From contig JAACSN010000009.1 of NCBI GenBank assembly GCA_009993885.1, positions 1 through 64,000 of the forward strand: a stretch of DNA of 64,000 bases, in the 5' to 3' direction. The notes under the pieces were generated by a model. The model made no database searches, was not told the origin of the DNA, and worked only from the letters and a program-made list of their open reading frames with translations. This document shows positions 23,464-33,396 of the stretch, in pieces. The first letter of the stretch is position 1. Each line of letters opens with the position of its first letter. This DNA comes from Alphaproteobacteria bacterium. Lineage in GTDB: Bacteria; Pseudomonadota; Alphaproteobacteria; Caedimonadales; UBA9215. A program made the translations under genes and the position numbers.

Positions 23464-25296
23464 TTATGACGCTCTTTCCATGGCTCTGCTAAAACCCGCA
23501 AAATCAAAAGGGCCAAAAGCTTCATCTTCCAAAGACATAAGGCTTTTTGACCCTGCCATGATATTGGAGAATAAACCTGACGTGCGCGGCAATAATTTCT
23601 GCATGTAAAAACGAGCGGTCTCGATTTTGCTTTCATAAAACAAAGCATCCTTCCCGTCGACCTTTTTCTTCGACAAGATAACCGCTTTTGTCCATAAATA
23701 AGCAAGCGCCGTATGACCGAACAAAGATAAGAAATCCGTAGCAGCTGCTCCTGCTTCTTCCGGATTAGCCATCCCCTTTTGAGCAATGGTAACGGCTGCC
23801 CGTTGCAAGCGTCCGAACGCTTTGGCAAGGGGTAAAATAAACTCTGCCAATTCCTCATCGTCTTGATGGTCATCTATAAATTCCTGAACAGGATGAAAGA
23901 ACGTCCGCATATAACGCCCCATATAGGAGCTCATCTTACGGCCTACCAAATCTAGGGCTTGAATCCCGTTGGTGCCTTCATAAATTTGGGCAATTCGGCA
24001 ATCTCTCACATATTGCTCAACGCCATATTCTCTGATGTAACCGAATCCGCCGTGCACTTGAACTGCATGGTTGGTGACTTCAAAAGCACAATCCGTAAAG
24101 AAGGCTTTGACAACCGGCGTCATAATTTGGACAAAATCGTCGGCCCGTTGGCGTTCTTCTTTATCCTCAATTTTATGGGCAATATCAAATTCATGAGCCA
24201 CCCAACCGGAAAGCATACGGCAACCCTCATTATAGGCCTTCATCGTCAGTAACATCCGACGAATATCAGGATGCACCATAAGAGAATCTGCAGGTTTATC
24301 CGGTTGCTTTGCCCCGGAAAGAGAACGGCCTTGCAAACGATCACGGGCATAAGCAAGGGCATTTTGATAAGCTAGGTCGGCTACCCCAAGCCCCTGTATA
24401 CCGACCCCAAGGCGTTCATTATTCATCATGGTAAACATATGAGGAAGACCTTCGTTGAGCTCTCCGACCAGCCAACCCGCTGCATTTTCATATTCCATAG
24501 AACAGGTCGATGAGGCCTTAATGCCCATTTTATGCTCGATGGCCGAGCAGTAAACACCGTTACGCTCGCCAAGAGAGCCGTCATCTTTTACCAAGAATTT
24601 TGGGACGACAAACAAGCTAATCCCCTTAACGCCGGCAGGGGCATCGGGTGTTCTCGCTAACACAAGGTGGATAATATTTTCAGACAGATCATGTTCACCG
24701 GAAGAAATAAAAATTTTGCTGCCGGAGATTTTGTAGCTTCCGTCCTCTTGAGGAACGGCTTTTGTACGCAACAACCCTAAATCCGTTCCGCAATGGGGTT
24801 CGGTTAAATTCATAGTTCCCGTCCAAACCCCTTCAACCAGTTTAGGAAGATATTTCCGTTTCAACTCTTCGTCGGCATGGCTGTGCAAAGACGTATAAGC
24901 TCCCCTCGTTAGACCCGGATAAAGGCTAAAGGACACATTAGCCGCACAAACCATTTCCTCCATCATATATTCGATGGATTCCGGTAACCCTTGCCCCCCG
25001 TATTCCGGATCACACGCCAAAGAAACCCATCCGCCTTCTGCAAATTTTGCATAAGCTTCTTTAAACCCTTTAGGGGTTTTTACCTCTCTATTCGTCCAAG
25101 TACATCCTTCCTCATCACCGCTCCGATTTAGAGGAAAGAGCTCATTTTCACAAAAGCGCGCACCCTCTTGAAGAACCGCATCAATGAGATCGTCTCCCAC
25201 GTCAGAGTATCCGGGAAGGGCTCGAATTTCGGCAAAATTAAACATCTCACGAAGGACAAAACTTATATCGCGAACGGGGGCTTTATACTGTGGCAT
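23464..25296 (-). CDS. Acyl-CoA dehydrogenase
   Basis: FAD enzyme for the first step of beta-oxidation, 610 aa. The three acyl-CoA dehydrogenase domains are visible: LTEPHCGTDLGLL and SGSKIFISSGEHDL in the middle, and a C-terminal helical domain with HGGFGYIREYGVEQYVRDCRIAQIYEGTNGIQ carrying the catalytic Glu. A further C-terminal extension (about 130 aa) marks the long subfamily that partners with FadN-type enzymes. The stop of the upstream hydroxyacyl-CoA dehydrogenase gene is 5 bp from its start, so they are one operon. Confidence 0.95.
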   Translation of the reverse strand: MPQYKAPVRDISFVLREMFNFAEIRALPGYSDVGDDLIDAVLQEGARFCENELFPLNRSGDEEGCTWTNREVKTPKGFKEAYAKFAEGGWVSLACDPEYGGQGLPESIEYMMEEMVCAANVSFSLYPGLTRGAYTSLHSHADEELKRKYLPKLVEGVWTGTMNLTEPHCGTDLGLLRTKAVPQEDGSYKISGSKIFISSGEHDLSENIIHLVLARTPDAPAGVKGISLFVVPKFLVKDDGSLGERNGVYCSAIEHKMGIKASSTCSMEYENAAGWLVGELNEGLPHMFTMMNNERLGVGIQGLGVADLAYQNALAYARDRLQGRSLSGAKQPDKPADSLMVHPDIRRMLLTMKAYNEGCRMLSGWVAHEFDIAHKIEDKEERQRADDFVQIMTPVVKAFFTDCAFEVTNHAVQVHGGFGYIREYGVEQYVRDCRIAQIYEGTNGIQALDLVGRKMSSYMGRYMRTFFHPVQEFIDDHQDDEELAEFILPLAKAFGRLQRAAVTIAQKGMANPEEAGAAATDFLSLFGHTALAYLWTKAVILSKKKVDGKDALFYESKIETARFYMQKLLPRTSGLFSNIMAGSKSLMSLEDEAFGPFDFAGFSRAMERAS

Positions 25297-25300
25297 TTAT

Positions 25301-27634
25301 TTAATTCCTTAAAGGTTTTCCGGTTACTAAAATACTTTCCATACGTGCAAGTGTACGAGGGTCTCTGATTAATGTCATGAACGCCGTACGCTCAAGCTCA
25401 AGAATATAATCCTCGTCTTCCGTATCCGTCGGATCCGTATCTCCCCCGCTTAAAATCACAGCGAGCCTTTTAGCGATTTCTTCATCATAGGGTGAAGCTT
25501 TTCCGGCTTTGACAAAGCCTTTAACGGCCATAGACATGGCAACCTTGGCCGTCCCGCCCGGCAAGGAAAGTTCAACTTTTTCAGGGGCTTTGAAGCCCTC
25601 AACCATAGATAAAGCTTTGGCCTTCGCATCGGCCAACAGCCGATCTTTATTCATGGTAATTGCCGTGTGTTCTTTGTCAAAGTATTTCATCTCGAGAGCT
25701 TCATAAGCCGATTTTGCAACTTGAGCCGTCCCTATAATTTCAAAAACCTTTCCAACGGCAACCATACTGCCCCCAAAGCGTCCTGCCTCAGAAAGCCAAC
25801 GGCGTAACATTTCCTTACATCCTCCCCAAGCAGGAACAAGGCCAACCCCGACTTCAACCAAACCGACATAGCTTTCGCCATGGGCTTGTACCGCATTTGA
25901 ATGAAGCAAAACCTCACATCCGCCGCCAAGAGCCATACCCGTCGGCGCCGCAACGACAGGAAAATTTGAGTATTTCAACCGCTGATAAACGCTTTGGCCT
26001 TTTTCTACCAATTGGGCAATGAGCTCCCACATTGCAACGTTAGCTGCAAAAAGGGCAAGGCCGATATTGGCTCCAACAGAAAAATTTGTGCCTTCATTAT
26101 GAATCACAAGAGCCTTATAAGAAGACCCTTCACAAAGGTCTATGGCCTTTTCCATCATTTGGATGATATCAAAATCAATCGAATTTTGTTTGCTGGTAAA
26201 TTCGAGACACAAAACCCCATCTCCAATATCCCAAAGGGCTGCCGATCCGTTCTTTGACACCGGCTTCGTTGCCAACTTAATATCACTCAACAACAAAACA
26301 CCCTCACGACGAGGCGCATCAACATAATCGCCCGTCAAAGTAAAGTATTGTTTCTTTTGCTCGTGAACACGAAAGAACGTACCCCCGCCTACTTTTTTTA
26401 CAAGTTCGGGCACCGGACGATTTTCGGCTGTCAACTTATCGGCAAACCACTTTGCCCCCACACGATCAATCAATTCAAAAGGGCCGTATTTCCAGTTATA
26501 ACCGGTTTTCATCGCCTGATCTACGGCATATAAGTTATCGGCAATTTCCGGCACAAGAGACGCCGCATAATACAAAACCTTAGACAAAACCGACCATGCA
26601 TAATCGCCACCGCGATCTCCATAGGCCAACATCTTATTCAAACCTTGACGAGAAACAGACAAGCAGGGCAAATTAACCTTCTTAGTTGCCGGTGCATACT
26701 CACCGGTTTTAAGGTTAACAGCCTCTTTAACTTTCTTACCGTCCTCTTTGTTCAGACGATAAAATCCCCCTTTTCCTTTACGCCCCGTATAGCCGTCGGC
26801 AATCATTTTTGTCACAACTTCAGGCTCGGCATAGCTTTGCACATAGGCATCCGTTGCAGGCAAAGCCGCCTTCATGCTTTGACCGATTAACGGCATTAAA
26901 TCAAGACCGACCAAATCCATCAGAGCAAACACACCGGTTTTCGGAACCCCCATAGGGGCTCCGAAAAGTTTATCAACCTCTTCAACGCTCATGTCTTTCT
27001 CAACGGCCTCTAAGAGCGCGGTTTGCAACCAATAAGTTCCAATGCGGTTGGCAATAAAGCCGGGGCTATCATGACATTCCACAATGTCCTTGCCCAAGTG
27101 GCGGTCGCAAAAATCAGCAATACGGGTCGCAATTTCAGGGGACGTTTCAGGCCCCTTAACAAGCTCGAGCAAGCGCATATAACGAGGAGGATTAAAGAAG
27201 TGCGTAATTAAAAAGTGTTTTTTAAAATCGGCACTTCGCCCTTGCGTCAGTTTTTCCAAAGGAATCGTAGACGTATTAGAGGAGACAACCGTATGAGCCC
27301 CCCTTACCTTTTCAATCTTAGAATAAAGATCTTGCTTTATATCAAGGCGCTCAATCACAACCTCAATCACCCAATCTACCTCTTTAATTTTCTCGAGGTC
27401 ATCTTCGAAGTTCCCCGGTGTAATAAGTTTGGCTTTGTCTTTATGCATCAAAGCGGCAGGGTTGGATTTTTTTAAATTCTCAATTGCCTCTTTTGCTAAA
27501 GAATTCTTTTTGCCGATGCCTTTTTGAGGAAGATCCATCAAAATCACCGGAATACCGGCATTGGCAAGGTGCGCGGCAATACCGGCTCCCATTACGCCTG
27601 ATCCTAAAACAGCTACGGATTTAATGTCTGTCAT
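25301..27634 (-). CDS. 3-hydroxyacyl-CoA dehydrogenase / enoyl-CoA hydratase (FadN-like)
   Basis: A 777-aa multifunctional beta-oxidation enzyme. The order is dehydrogenase first (NAD site LGSGVMGAGIAAHLANAG at 10-27, STIPLEKL and HFFNPPRYMRLLELV), then its C-terminal domain, then a crotonase-fold hydratase near residues 470-680 (HNEGTNFSVGANIGL, PTGMALGGGCEVLLHS). This order is opposite to E. coli FadB/FadJ and the same as Bacillus FadN. With thiolase 3 bp upstream and acyl-CoA dehydrogenase 4 bp downstream it parallels the fadN-fadA-fadE arrangement. Confidence 0.94.
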   Translation of the reverse strand: MTDIKSVAVLGSGVMGAGIAAHLANAGIPVILMDLPQKGIGKKNSLAKEAIENLKKSNPAALMHKDKAKLITPGNFEDDLEKIKEVDWVIEVVIERLDIKQDLYSKIEKVRGAHTVVSSNTSTIPLEKLTQGRSADFKKHFLITHFFNPPRYMRLLELVKGPETSPEIATRIADFCDRHLGKDIVECHDSPGFIANRIGTYWLQTALLEAVEKDMSVEEVDKLFGAPMGVPKTGVFALMDLVGLDLMPLIGQSMKAALPATDAYVQSYAEPEVVTKMIADGYTGRKGKGGFYRLNKEDGKKVKEAVNLKTGEYAPATKKVNLPCLSVSRQGLNKMLAYGDRGGDYAWSVLSKVLYYAASLVPEIADNLYAVDQAMKTGYNWKYGPFELIDRVGAKWFADKLTAENRPVPELVKKVGGGTFFRVHEQKKQYFTLTGDYVDAPRREGVLLLSDIKLATKPVSKNGSAALWDIGDGVLCLEFTSKQNSIDFDIIQMMEKAIDLCEGSSYKALVIHNEGTNFSVGANIGLALFAANVAMWELIAQLVEKGQSVYQRLKYSNFPVVAAPTGMALGGGCEVLLHSNAVQAHGESYVGLVEVGVGLVPAWGGCKEMLRRWLSEAGRFGGSMVAVGKVFEIIGTAQVAKSAYEALEMKYFDKEHTAITMNKDRLLADAKAKALSMVEGFKAPEKVELSLPGGTAKVAMSMAVKGFVKAGKASPYDEEIAKRLAVILSGGDTDPTDTEDEDYILELERTAFMTLIRDPRTLARMESILVTGKPLRN

Positions 27635-27637
27635 CGC

Positions 27638-28777
27638 TTACGCCATCCTCTCTAAAATTGTTGCAATACCTTGACCGCCGCCAATACACTGTGTTGCCAA
27701 ACCGTATCTCTTATTTTCACGCTTTAAAAGCGCTGCAAGCTTACCGGTAATTCTAGCCCCCGTTGCCCCCAAAGGATGACCCAAAGCCAATGCCCCCCCG
27801 TCAAGGTTAATTTTTGATTCATCTAACTTAAGATCATGAATACAAGCAAGGGATTGGGATGCAAATGCCTCGTTAAGCTCGATGATATCAATGTCGTCAA
27901 TGCCTAAACCGGCGCGCTCCAAGGCTTTTCGCGTTGCTGCAACGGGACCGATCCCCATAATGGCCGGATCACACCCTGCAACGGCAAAGGATTTAATATG
28001 AGCCAAAATCTCAAGGCCGTGGGCTTTGGCATACTCTTCAGAACACACTAACGTTGCAGCGGCTCCATCGGTTAAGGGAGAAGAAGTACCTGCAGTAACA
28101 GAGCCTTTTTCATCAAAGGCCGGCTTTAACGTCGCCAAACCTTCAACGGTTGTGTCGGGGCGAATACAACCGTCTTGTTCGACGGTTTCACCGCGCACCT
28201 TAACAGGCACGATTTCATCTTTTAACCGTCCTTCAGATTGAGCAGCCGCAGCCTTTTTCTGACTTCTAACAGAAAAGGCCTCTTGGTCTGCCCTTGAAAT
28301 TTTATACTTATTGGCAACGTTCTCGGCCGTTTCCCCCATACCGATATAGGCCTCAGGTCGACGATCATACAAATTGGGATTAGGCATAGGATTATATCCT
28401 CCCATAGGCACGCGGCTCATGGATTCAACACCTGCACAAATAAAAACCTCTCCGGCACCACAAGCAATTGCCCCTGCTGCCGTATGAATTGACTGCATAG
28501 AAGAACCGCAAAAACGATTCAGAGTAACCCCCGCGATGCTATCGGGGAGTCCTGCATTTAACACAATAAGACGCGCCATATTAAGCCCTTGCTCTCCCTC
28601 GGGAAAAGCACACCCCAATATCAAATCTTCAATGTCTTCGGGATTAATTTTGGCTCTCTCGAGCAAAGCACGAACAGCAAAGGTCGCCATGTCATCGGCT
28701 CGGAGTTTTTTCAAATCTCCCTTTGTCGCAAAGTGAAACGGTGTGCGAACGTACCCTGCTATCACAGCTTTTGTCAT
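27638..28777 (-). CDS. fadA: Acetyl-CoA C-acyltransferase (thiolase)
   Basis: Cleaves 3-ketoacyl-CoA with CoA in the last step of beta-oxidation. Both catalytic cysteines and the histidine are present: Cys90 in NRFCGSSMQS, His334 in GHPLGATGAR and Cys364 in ATQCIGGGQG. Length of 379 aa is normal. It is the first gene of a tight run with the FadN-like enzyme and the acyl-CoA dehydrogenase. The context supports a degradative rather than a biosynthetic thiolase. Confidence 0.95.
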   Translation of the reverse strand: MTKAVIAGYVRTPFHFATKGDLKKLRADDMATFAVRALLERAKINPEDIEDLILGCAFPEGEQGLNMARLIVLNAGLPDSIAGVTLNRFCGSSMQSIHTAAGAIACGAGEVFICAGVESMSRVPMGGYNPMPNPNLYDRRPEAYIGMGETAENVANKYKISRADQEAFSVRSQKKAAAAQSEGRLKDEIVPVKVRGETVEQDGCIRPDTTVEGLATLKPAFDEKGSVTAGTSSPLTDGAAATLVCSEEYAKAHGLEILAHIKSFAVAGCDPAIMGIGPVAATRKALERAGLGIDDIDIIELNEAFASQSLACIHDLKLDESKINLDGGALALGHPLGATGARITGKLAALLKRENKRYGLATQCIGGGQGIATILERMA

Positions 28778-28856
28778 TAAAATTCTCCCTTTATAAACCC
28801 GTTAAATAAACATATTAATAAAACTGTGCTTCCTTAAATTCAAAAAAGGCGCTCGG

Positions 28857-30710
28857 CTATTTTTCCTTTTTAGTTTTTGCTTTTGAAGCCTCTTTTTCAG
28901 CATCTTGCTTTGCTTTTTCTTCAGCCACTAACTCTTTCTTAGAAAGTTTTCCGATAATTGTCTTTGGAAGTTCATCTCTGAATTCAATCATTTTAGGCAT
29001 CTCAATAGGGGATATTTTCTCCTCTAAGAACATTTCCAATTCCTGAGCCGTCAAAGACCGTCCGGCCTTTAACTTCACAAAAGCCTTTGGTGTTTCACCG
29101 CGTTTTTTATCCGGCACGCCGATAACCGTTGTTTCTTCCACGGCAGGATGAAGGTAAATAGCCTCCTCAATAACGCGAGGATAAACGTTATAACCGCTAC
29201 AAATAATAAGATCCTTAATACGATCCACCAAAAATGTATAACCTTCCTCGTCCATATACCCGACGTCTCCCGTATGGAAAAGGCCTTTGACAAGGGAAGC
29301 CCCCGTTTCCGCCGGGCGATTCCAATACCCTTTCATCACTTGAGGACCCGAAATGCAAATTTCTCCCTTTTCACCTTGAAGCATTTCCTTTAAAGGATCT
29401 TCGAGGGACATAATTTTTACAATTGTTCCGGGGAAAGGAATACCGATAGAGGCTTCCTTATTAAGGCCGTTTAAGGGATTGGCGGTCGCTGCCGGCGACG
29501 TCTCACTTAAGCCGTAAGCTTCAATTAACTTGCATCCCGTTAGCTCTTCAAACTCACGCTTTACCTCAACGGGCAAGGCAGCCCCACCGGACAAACACGC
29601 CTTAATAGAAGAAAGATCATATTTCTTAACATCGGGATGGTTTGAGATAAGATTATAAATAGTCGGTACGGCCGGAAAGAAAGTGATCTTGTGTTTTTGG
29701 ATCATTTTCATGGCATCCTCGGGATTAAAACGGGGGAACATCATGACAATTTCCGAGCCCATTTTAACGGCCAAATTCATCACAGCCGTCATGGCAAAAA
29801 CATGAAATAAAGGCAAAGCTGCCAAAACTTTTTCTTTACTTTCCCCATCGTGTAAAAACCACATATCCGCTTGGCTCGCATTAGCCGTCACATTAGCATG
29901 AGTCAACAAAGCCCCCTTAGGTAGCCCTGTTGTGCCGCCCGTATATTGAATCAACGCAATATCATCACGGGGCGTAATTTTTGCAGCCTTACTTTGTCCG
30001 TCGTTATCAATCAGATCATTAAAGAAAATAAGGCGTTTGTCTTGGCGATGGAGCTTTGCTATTTCTTTGGATTTCAATAAAGGAAACAAAATATTTTTCG
30101 GAAACGGCAGTTGATCTTTTAAAGGGCAAACGATCATCTTCTTCATCTCGGTACGCTCAAACATTTTATAAACTTTTGGATAAAGAGCCTCCAAGTCCAA
30201 GGTTACCATCACCTCCGTATTAGAATCGTCAATTTGAGTCGCAACCTCACGGGCCGCATAAAGAGGAGAGAAATTCACAACAGTGGCACCAATTTTCATG
30301 GCAGCATAATAAAAAACCACATAGACAGGACAATTTGGCAAAAACAAACCGAGACGTGTCCCTTTTTTGATACCTTGAGCCAACAGCCCTTTCGCGGCTC
30401 GATCAACGAGGTTAGAAATTTCAGCATAAGTATATTTTTTACCCAAGAAGTCTAAAAGGTAACGGTCGGGAAACTTTGCTGCCGCAGTTTCTAAAAGCTC
30501 ATAAAGGGGAGATTCTTCTATTTTAGCATCCCACGAAATTCCCTCGGGATATTTTTTGAGCCACGGATATTTAGAACCGGAAGAAGAGCCGGACGATATT
30601 TTCTTTTTAGGAGCCGTTTTTGTTACCGGTTCACTTTTAGGAAGCGCCTTTTTTTTCACAGCCCCCGTCGTTTTAGACTTGCTTGCAGGCTTATCTTTTT
30701 TTGTAACCAT
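28857..30710 (-). CDS. fadD: Long-chain fatty-acid-CoA ligase
   Basis: Activates fatty acids to acyl-CoA with ATP at the inner membrane. The adenylation motif YTGGTTGLPKGALLTH is at 256-271, followed by EAYGLSETSPA, GWNRP-like KGYWNRPAET, FHTGDVGYMDEEGY and the C-terminal lysine region KTIIGKLSKKEL. The first about 46 residues are an unusual low-complexity extension rich in Lys, Ser, Thr and Ala, and the C-terminus is also Lys/Ala-rich. Length is 617 aa because of these tails. It lies 80 bp upstream of the thiolase on the same strand. Confidence 0.95.
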   Translation of the reverse strand: MVTKKDKPASKSKTTGAVKKKALPKSEPVTKTAPKKKISSGSSSGSKYPWLKKYPEGISWDAKIEESPLYELLETAAAKFPDRYLLDFLGKKYTYAEISNLVDRAAKGLLAQGIKKGTRLGLFLPNCPVYVVFYYAAMKIGATVVNFSPLYAAREVATQIDDSNTEVMVTLDLEALYPKVYKMFERTEMKKMIVCPLKDQLPFPKNILFPLLKSKEIAKLHRQDKRLIFFNDLIDNDGQSKAAKITPRDDIALIQYTGGTTGLPKGALLTHANVTANASQADMWFLHDGESKEKVLAALPLFHVFAMTAVMNLAVKMGSEIVMMFPRFNPEDAMKMIQKHKITFFPAVPTIYNLISNHPDVKKYDLSSIKACLSGGAALPVEVKREFEELTGCKLIEAYGLSETSPAATANPLNGLNKEASIGIPFPGTIVKIMSLEDPLKEMLQGEKGEICISGPQVMKGYWNRPAETGASLVKGLFHTGDVGYMDEEGYTFLVDRIKDLIICSGYNVYPRVIEEAIYLHPAVEETTVIGVPDKKRGETPKAFVKLKAGRSLTAQELEMFLEEKISPIEMPKMIEFRDELPKTIIGKLSKKELVAEEKAKQDAEKEASKAKTKKEK

Positions 30711-31012
30711 TGTAATGTGCTCCCTGAATTATTTTGTTTTTAACGGAGTTCTTTTTCCAAAAAAAATCACACCGGTGCAAATCCTTATTTAAGTGTACAA
30801 AAAAAACAACCCTTGCACAAGACGAGAGATAAAAGCCCTCCTCCTATTTTTTTAAAATAGAAAATTGTGCAAAGGATATGCAGAAAACGAGATATAAAAA
30901 ATACCAAAATAGCCCGTGAGCTCAAAAAGCCTTAATAAAAAGAGGAGTGCGATTGCGCGCACTCCTTGAGTTTTTCCCTTTCCCCAAGAAGGAAAGGTAG
31001 AGTTTTTTATTA
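30711..31012. other. Intergenic region between fadL and fadD
   Basis: About 300 bases holding the fadL terminator (30936-30966) at one end and, by position, the promoter of fadD near 30711-30800. The sequence is AT-rich. I see no clear operator palindrome of the FadR type. Confidence 0.5.
30936..30966 (-). terminator. Intrinsic terminator of fadL
   Basis: Arms AGGAGTGCG (30943-30951) and CGCACTCCT (30958-30966) form a perfect 9-bp hairpin. Read on the minus strand it is followed by CTTTTTATT. Confidence 0.85.
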
Positions 31013-32323
31013 TTAGAACTTAAAGTTTGCATTAATACCGATGATATGAATATCGCTCTCAAACTTACCTTGAAGGCGGTTACCACTACCTGGAACAAAA
31101 GGATTTACACCGTTTGTAATATCAATCTTGGCATCTTTCACAAAGATATAGGTATAAGACAAGCCGACCTTAGCCCAATCTGTCACAGACCAATCAAGAC
31201 CTGTGGCAAGCCATGTACGGTCATTGCCAGGCAATCTTGGTGAACGGTGTTGCTTAGAAACGGGAGATTGATCATAGGCCACTCCAAAGTGAGCCACCCA
31301 ATCCTTTGCAAATTTCCAGTCGGCGCCAAGAGAGAACATAAACACATTTTTCCAACCTTGGCGTTCAACAGGGCCAACATTTCCACCATTAACTGCAACA
31401 TTATCTTGCCTTTTAAAACCAAGCTCATTAAAACGGTTCCAACGGGTCCACACGACGGACCCCAAAAGAGTCCATGCTTCACCCAACTCTTGGGAAACAG
31501 AGAAGTCCAAGCTTTCAGGCGTTGTCAAATCCCCAGAAACTTTAGTTGTACCGTTAGATAGATTTAATGCAGTCAAAAATGCAGCGTTTGCAGTCGCAAG
31601 ACCTGTATTTTCAATCTTACCACGTAATCCATGGGTAATTTTGCTGCGATAGGCTAAACCAAGGCGTGTGCCCTTCATAGGCTCGAACAAGACACCCACG
31701 TTAAAGCCTGCTCCCCAATCATCACCGGTAACCTTTGAATTTGCCTCACCAGCTGCACCAAAAGATGCATTATTGATCTTTTTCTCTAATGTCGCATCAG
31801 CATATTGAAAGGAAACACCTAAACCGACACTCCACATGTCATTAATTTTATAAGCAACATTGGGATTGATATTGAGAGTTTTAAGCTCCGAATGAACAGA
31901 GTGAAAACGTCCGACCCAAGTCTTATCATACTTCGTTGCCAAACCAAAAGGAACGGTCAAAGCCAAACCGATCTTCATATTGTCTTGAACACTCCACATA
32001 CCGTAAACAGCCGGTACAAAAGCAAATTCGCCCCCGTTGCCGCCATTATTACCGGTTGCGACGTTTGTACCGCTGCCTTTTTTGAATTTTGTATCAGGAA
32101 TAATGAAAGCACCGTTAAAGGCAAAGTGATGACCGTCTAAAGATGTCATTGTTGCGGGATTGTTCCACATTGCGGTTACATCGCCGCCAATTGCAGCAGC
32201 ACCTGCCGTAGCATTGGCAGTTGTTCTTGTTTCATTAATCTTAAAACCGGCTCCCTGAGCCTGAGTTAGACCGAGAACAAGGCCAATTGCAGTTGTTGCA
32301 ACTAAAAAACCTGTTTTTTGCAT
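31013..32323 (-). CDS. fadL: FadL-type outer-membrane long-chain fatty-acid transporter
   Basis: Outer-membrane beta-barrel that lets hydrophobic compounds pass. The 436-aa protein has a signal peptide ending AQG, followed by AGFKINETRTTANATAGAAA, which matches the mature N-terminal hatch of FadL. NPATMTSLDG, typical of the family, follows near residue 55. Repeating amphipathic strands fill the rest, with a final aromatic residue (NANFKF) as required for barrel assembly. It supplies exogenous fatty acids to fadD and the oxidation genes next door. Confidence 0.93.
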   Translation of the reverse strand: MQKTGFLVATTAIGLVLGLTQAQGAGFKINETRTTANATAGAAAIGGDVTAMWNNPATMTSLDGHHFAFNGAFIIPDTKFKKGSGTNVATGNNGGNGGEFAFVPAVYGMWSVQDNMKIGLALTVPFGLATKYDKTWVGRFHSVHSELKTLNINPNVAYKINDMWSVGLGVSFQYADATLEKKINNASFGAAGEANSKVTGDDWGAGFNVGVLFEPMKGTRLGLAYRSKITHGLRGKIENTGLATANAAFLTALNLSNGTTKVSGDLTTPESLDFSVSQELGEAWTLLGSVVWTRWNRFNELGFKRQDNVAVNGGNVGPVERQGWKNVFMFSLGADWKFAKDWVAHFGVAYDQSPVSKQHRSPRLPGNDRTWLATGLDWSVTDWAKVGLSYTYIFVKDAKIDITNGVNPFVPGSGNRLQGKFESDIHIIGINANFKF

Positions 32324-32465
32324 TGATAATCTCCTTGTTTATTAACAATTCCAACTTATCGGGCTTTTTAATAAAAAAATAGAAAAATTTTTGATAAACT
32401 TGAAATTCTTAAAAAGACGTGCAAAAATGCAACAGTCTTTATAAAAAATAACAGGGAAAATCCAG

Positions 32466-32951
32466 ATGAAAAAAAATCTTAAGACCGCTTTAATACCCCT
32501 CCTTGCCCTTCCGCTTTTTGTAACCTCTCTTTATGCACAGACGCCTGATATCGCCAATGACACCGGTATCAAAGGGGTCTGGCAAACGGAAAAAAAAGAG
32601 GATGAAAACAGAACGGCTCATGTTCAAATTTCCAATTGTGAAGACAATGCGGAACAACTCTGCGGTAAAATTATCGCTTTGGAAGAGCCCCTTGATCCGG
32701 AAACAGGCAAGCCCAAGCTTGACAAAAAAAATCCCGATGAAACCTTAAGAAGTCGTCCTATTATGGGCGTTTTGATGCTTAAGGGCTTTAATAAAGAAGA
32801 TGCAAACACCTATACGGGCGGCACAATATACAGTCCGCGCACGGGAAAAACATATGAAAGCAAAATCCGGCTTACAAAAGAAGGCATATTAGAAGTCACC
32901 GGTTATGTTTTCTTCTTTTCAAAGACGCAAACTTGGACCAGAGTCAAATAG
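32466..32951 (+). CDS. DUF2147 family secreted protein
   Basis: A 161-residue protein with a signal peptide ending SLYAQ. The mature part fits the DUF2147 pattern: GVWQTEK, the SNCEDNAEQLCGKIIAL cysteine pair, then LDPETGKPKLDKKNP, RPIMGVLML, GGTIYSPRTGKTYESKI and a closing TQTWTRVK. It is a periplasmic beta-sandwich-like domain of unknown function, widespread in alphaproteobacteria. It is divergent from fadL. Confidence 0.88.
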   Translation: MKKNLKTALIPLLALPLFVTSLYAQTPDIANDTGIKGVWQTEKKEDENRTAHVQISNCEDNAEQLCGKIIALEEPLDPETGKPKLDKKNPDETLRSRPIMGVLMLKGFNKEDANTYTGGTIYSPRTGKTYESKIRLTKEGILEVTGYVFFFSKTQTWTRVK

Positions 32952-32994
32952 GATAAAGACACGAAAAATCTAAATGAAAGCAGGGAAATACCAC

Positions 32995-33396
32995 ATGATA
33001 AAAAGCAACCTATTCTTTCCGTTATTTTTTACGGGCATCTCCCTGTTTTTCTCCGGCACTCTTACGGCAACCTCTAATGAAGATGATCTTTCAAGTCTTC
33101 TCTCGCCCGAAGAACGCGCTTTGGTTGAAAAAGAGCTTGAAAAACAATCTCAAAAAGAAGAAACCTCTCAGAAAAAAGCAGATCTCGATGAAAAATCTTC
33201 AAATCCTTATGCTAGCCTCCTTGAAGAAAATGGGGTAAAAACTCAACAAGACAAGCCGAATTCGGCTATAAAAAGGCCAAAAAAGGAGGGAAGCAGCTAT
33301 TCGTCGCCGGAAAACTATAAACGCTATACCCCGGGAAACCGCCGCCCCGCAGACGCTTTAAAAAGCACGCCTTCCCAAAGGTCTTTTGGCAGTTAA
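32995..33396 (+). CDS. Small secreted hypothetical protein
   Basis: From the ATG at 32995, preceded by AGGGA, it has 133 residues. A signal peptide ends near SGTLTATS and is followed by a highly charged, helix-prone segment (SPEERALVEKELEKQSQKEE). The C-terminal half is low-complexity, with Ser, Lys, Pro and Arg, and probably disordered. Its last bases overlap the end of the convergent transporter gene by 4 bp. No family recognised. Confidence 0.65.
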   Translation: MIKSNLFFPLFFTGISLFFSGTLTATSNEDDLSSLLSPEERALVEKELEKQSQKEETSQKKADLDEKSSNPYASLLEENGVKTQQDKPNSAIKRPKKEGSSYSSPENYKRYTPGNRRPADALKSTPSQRSFGS

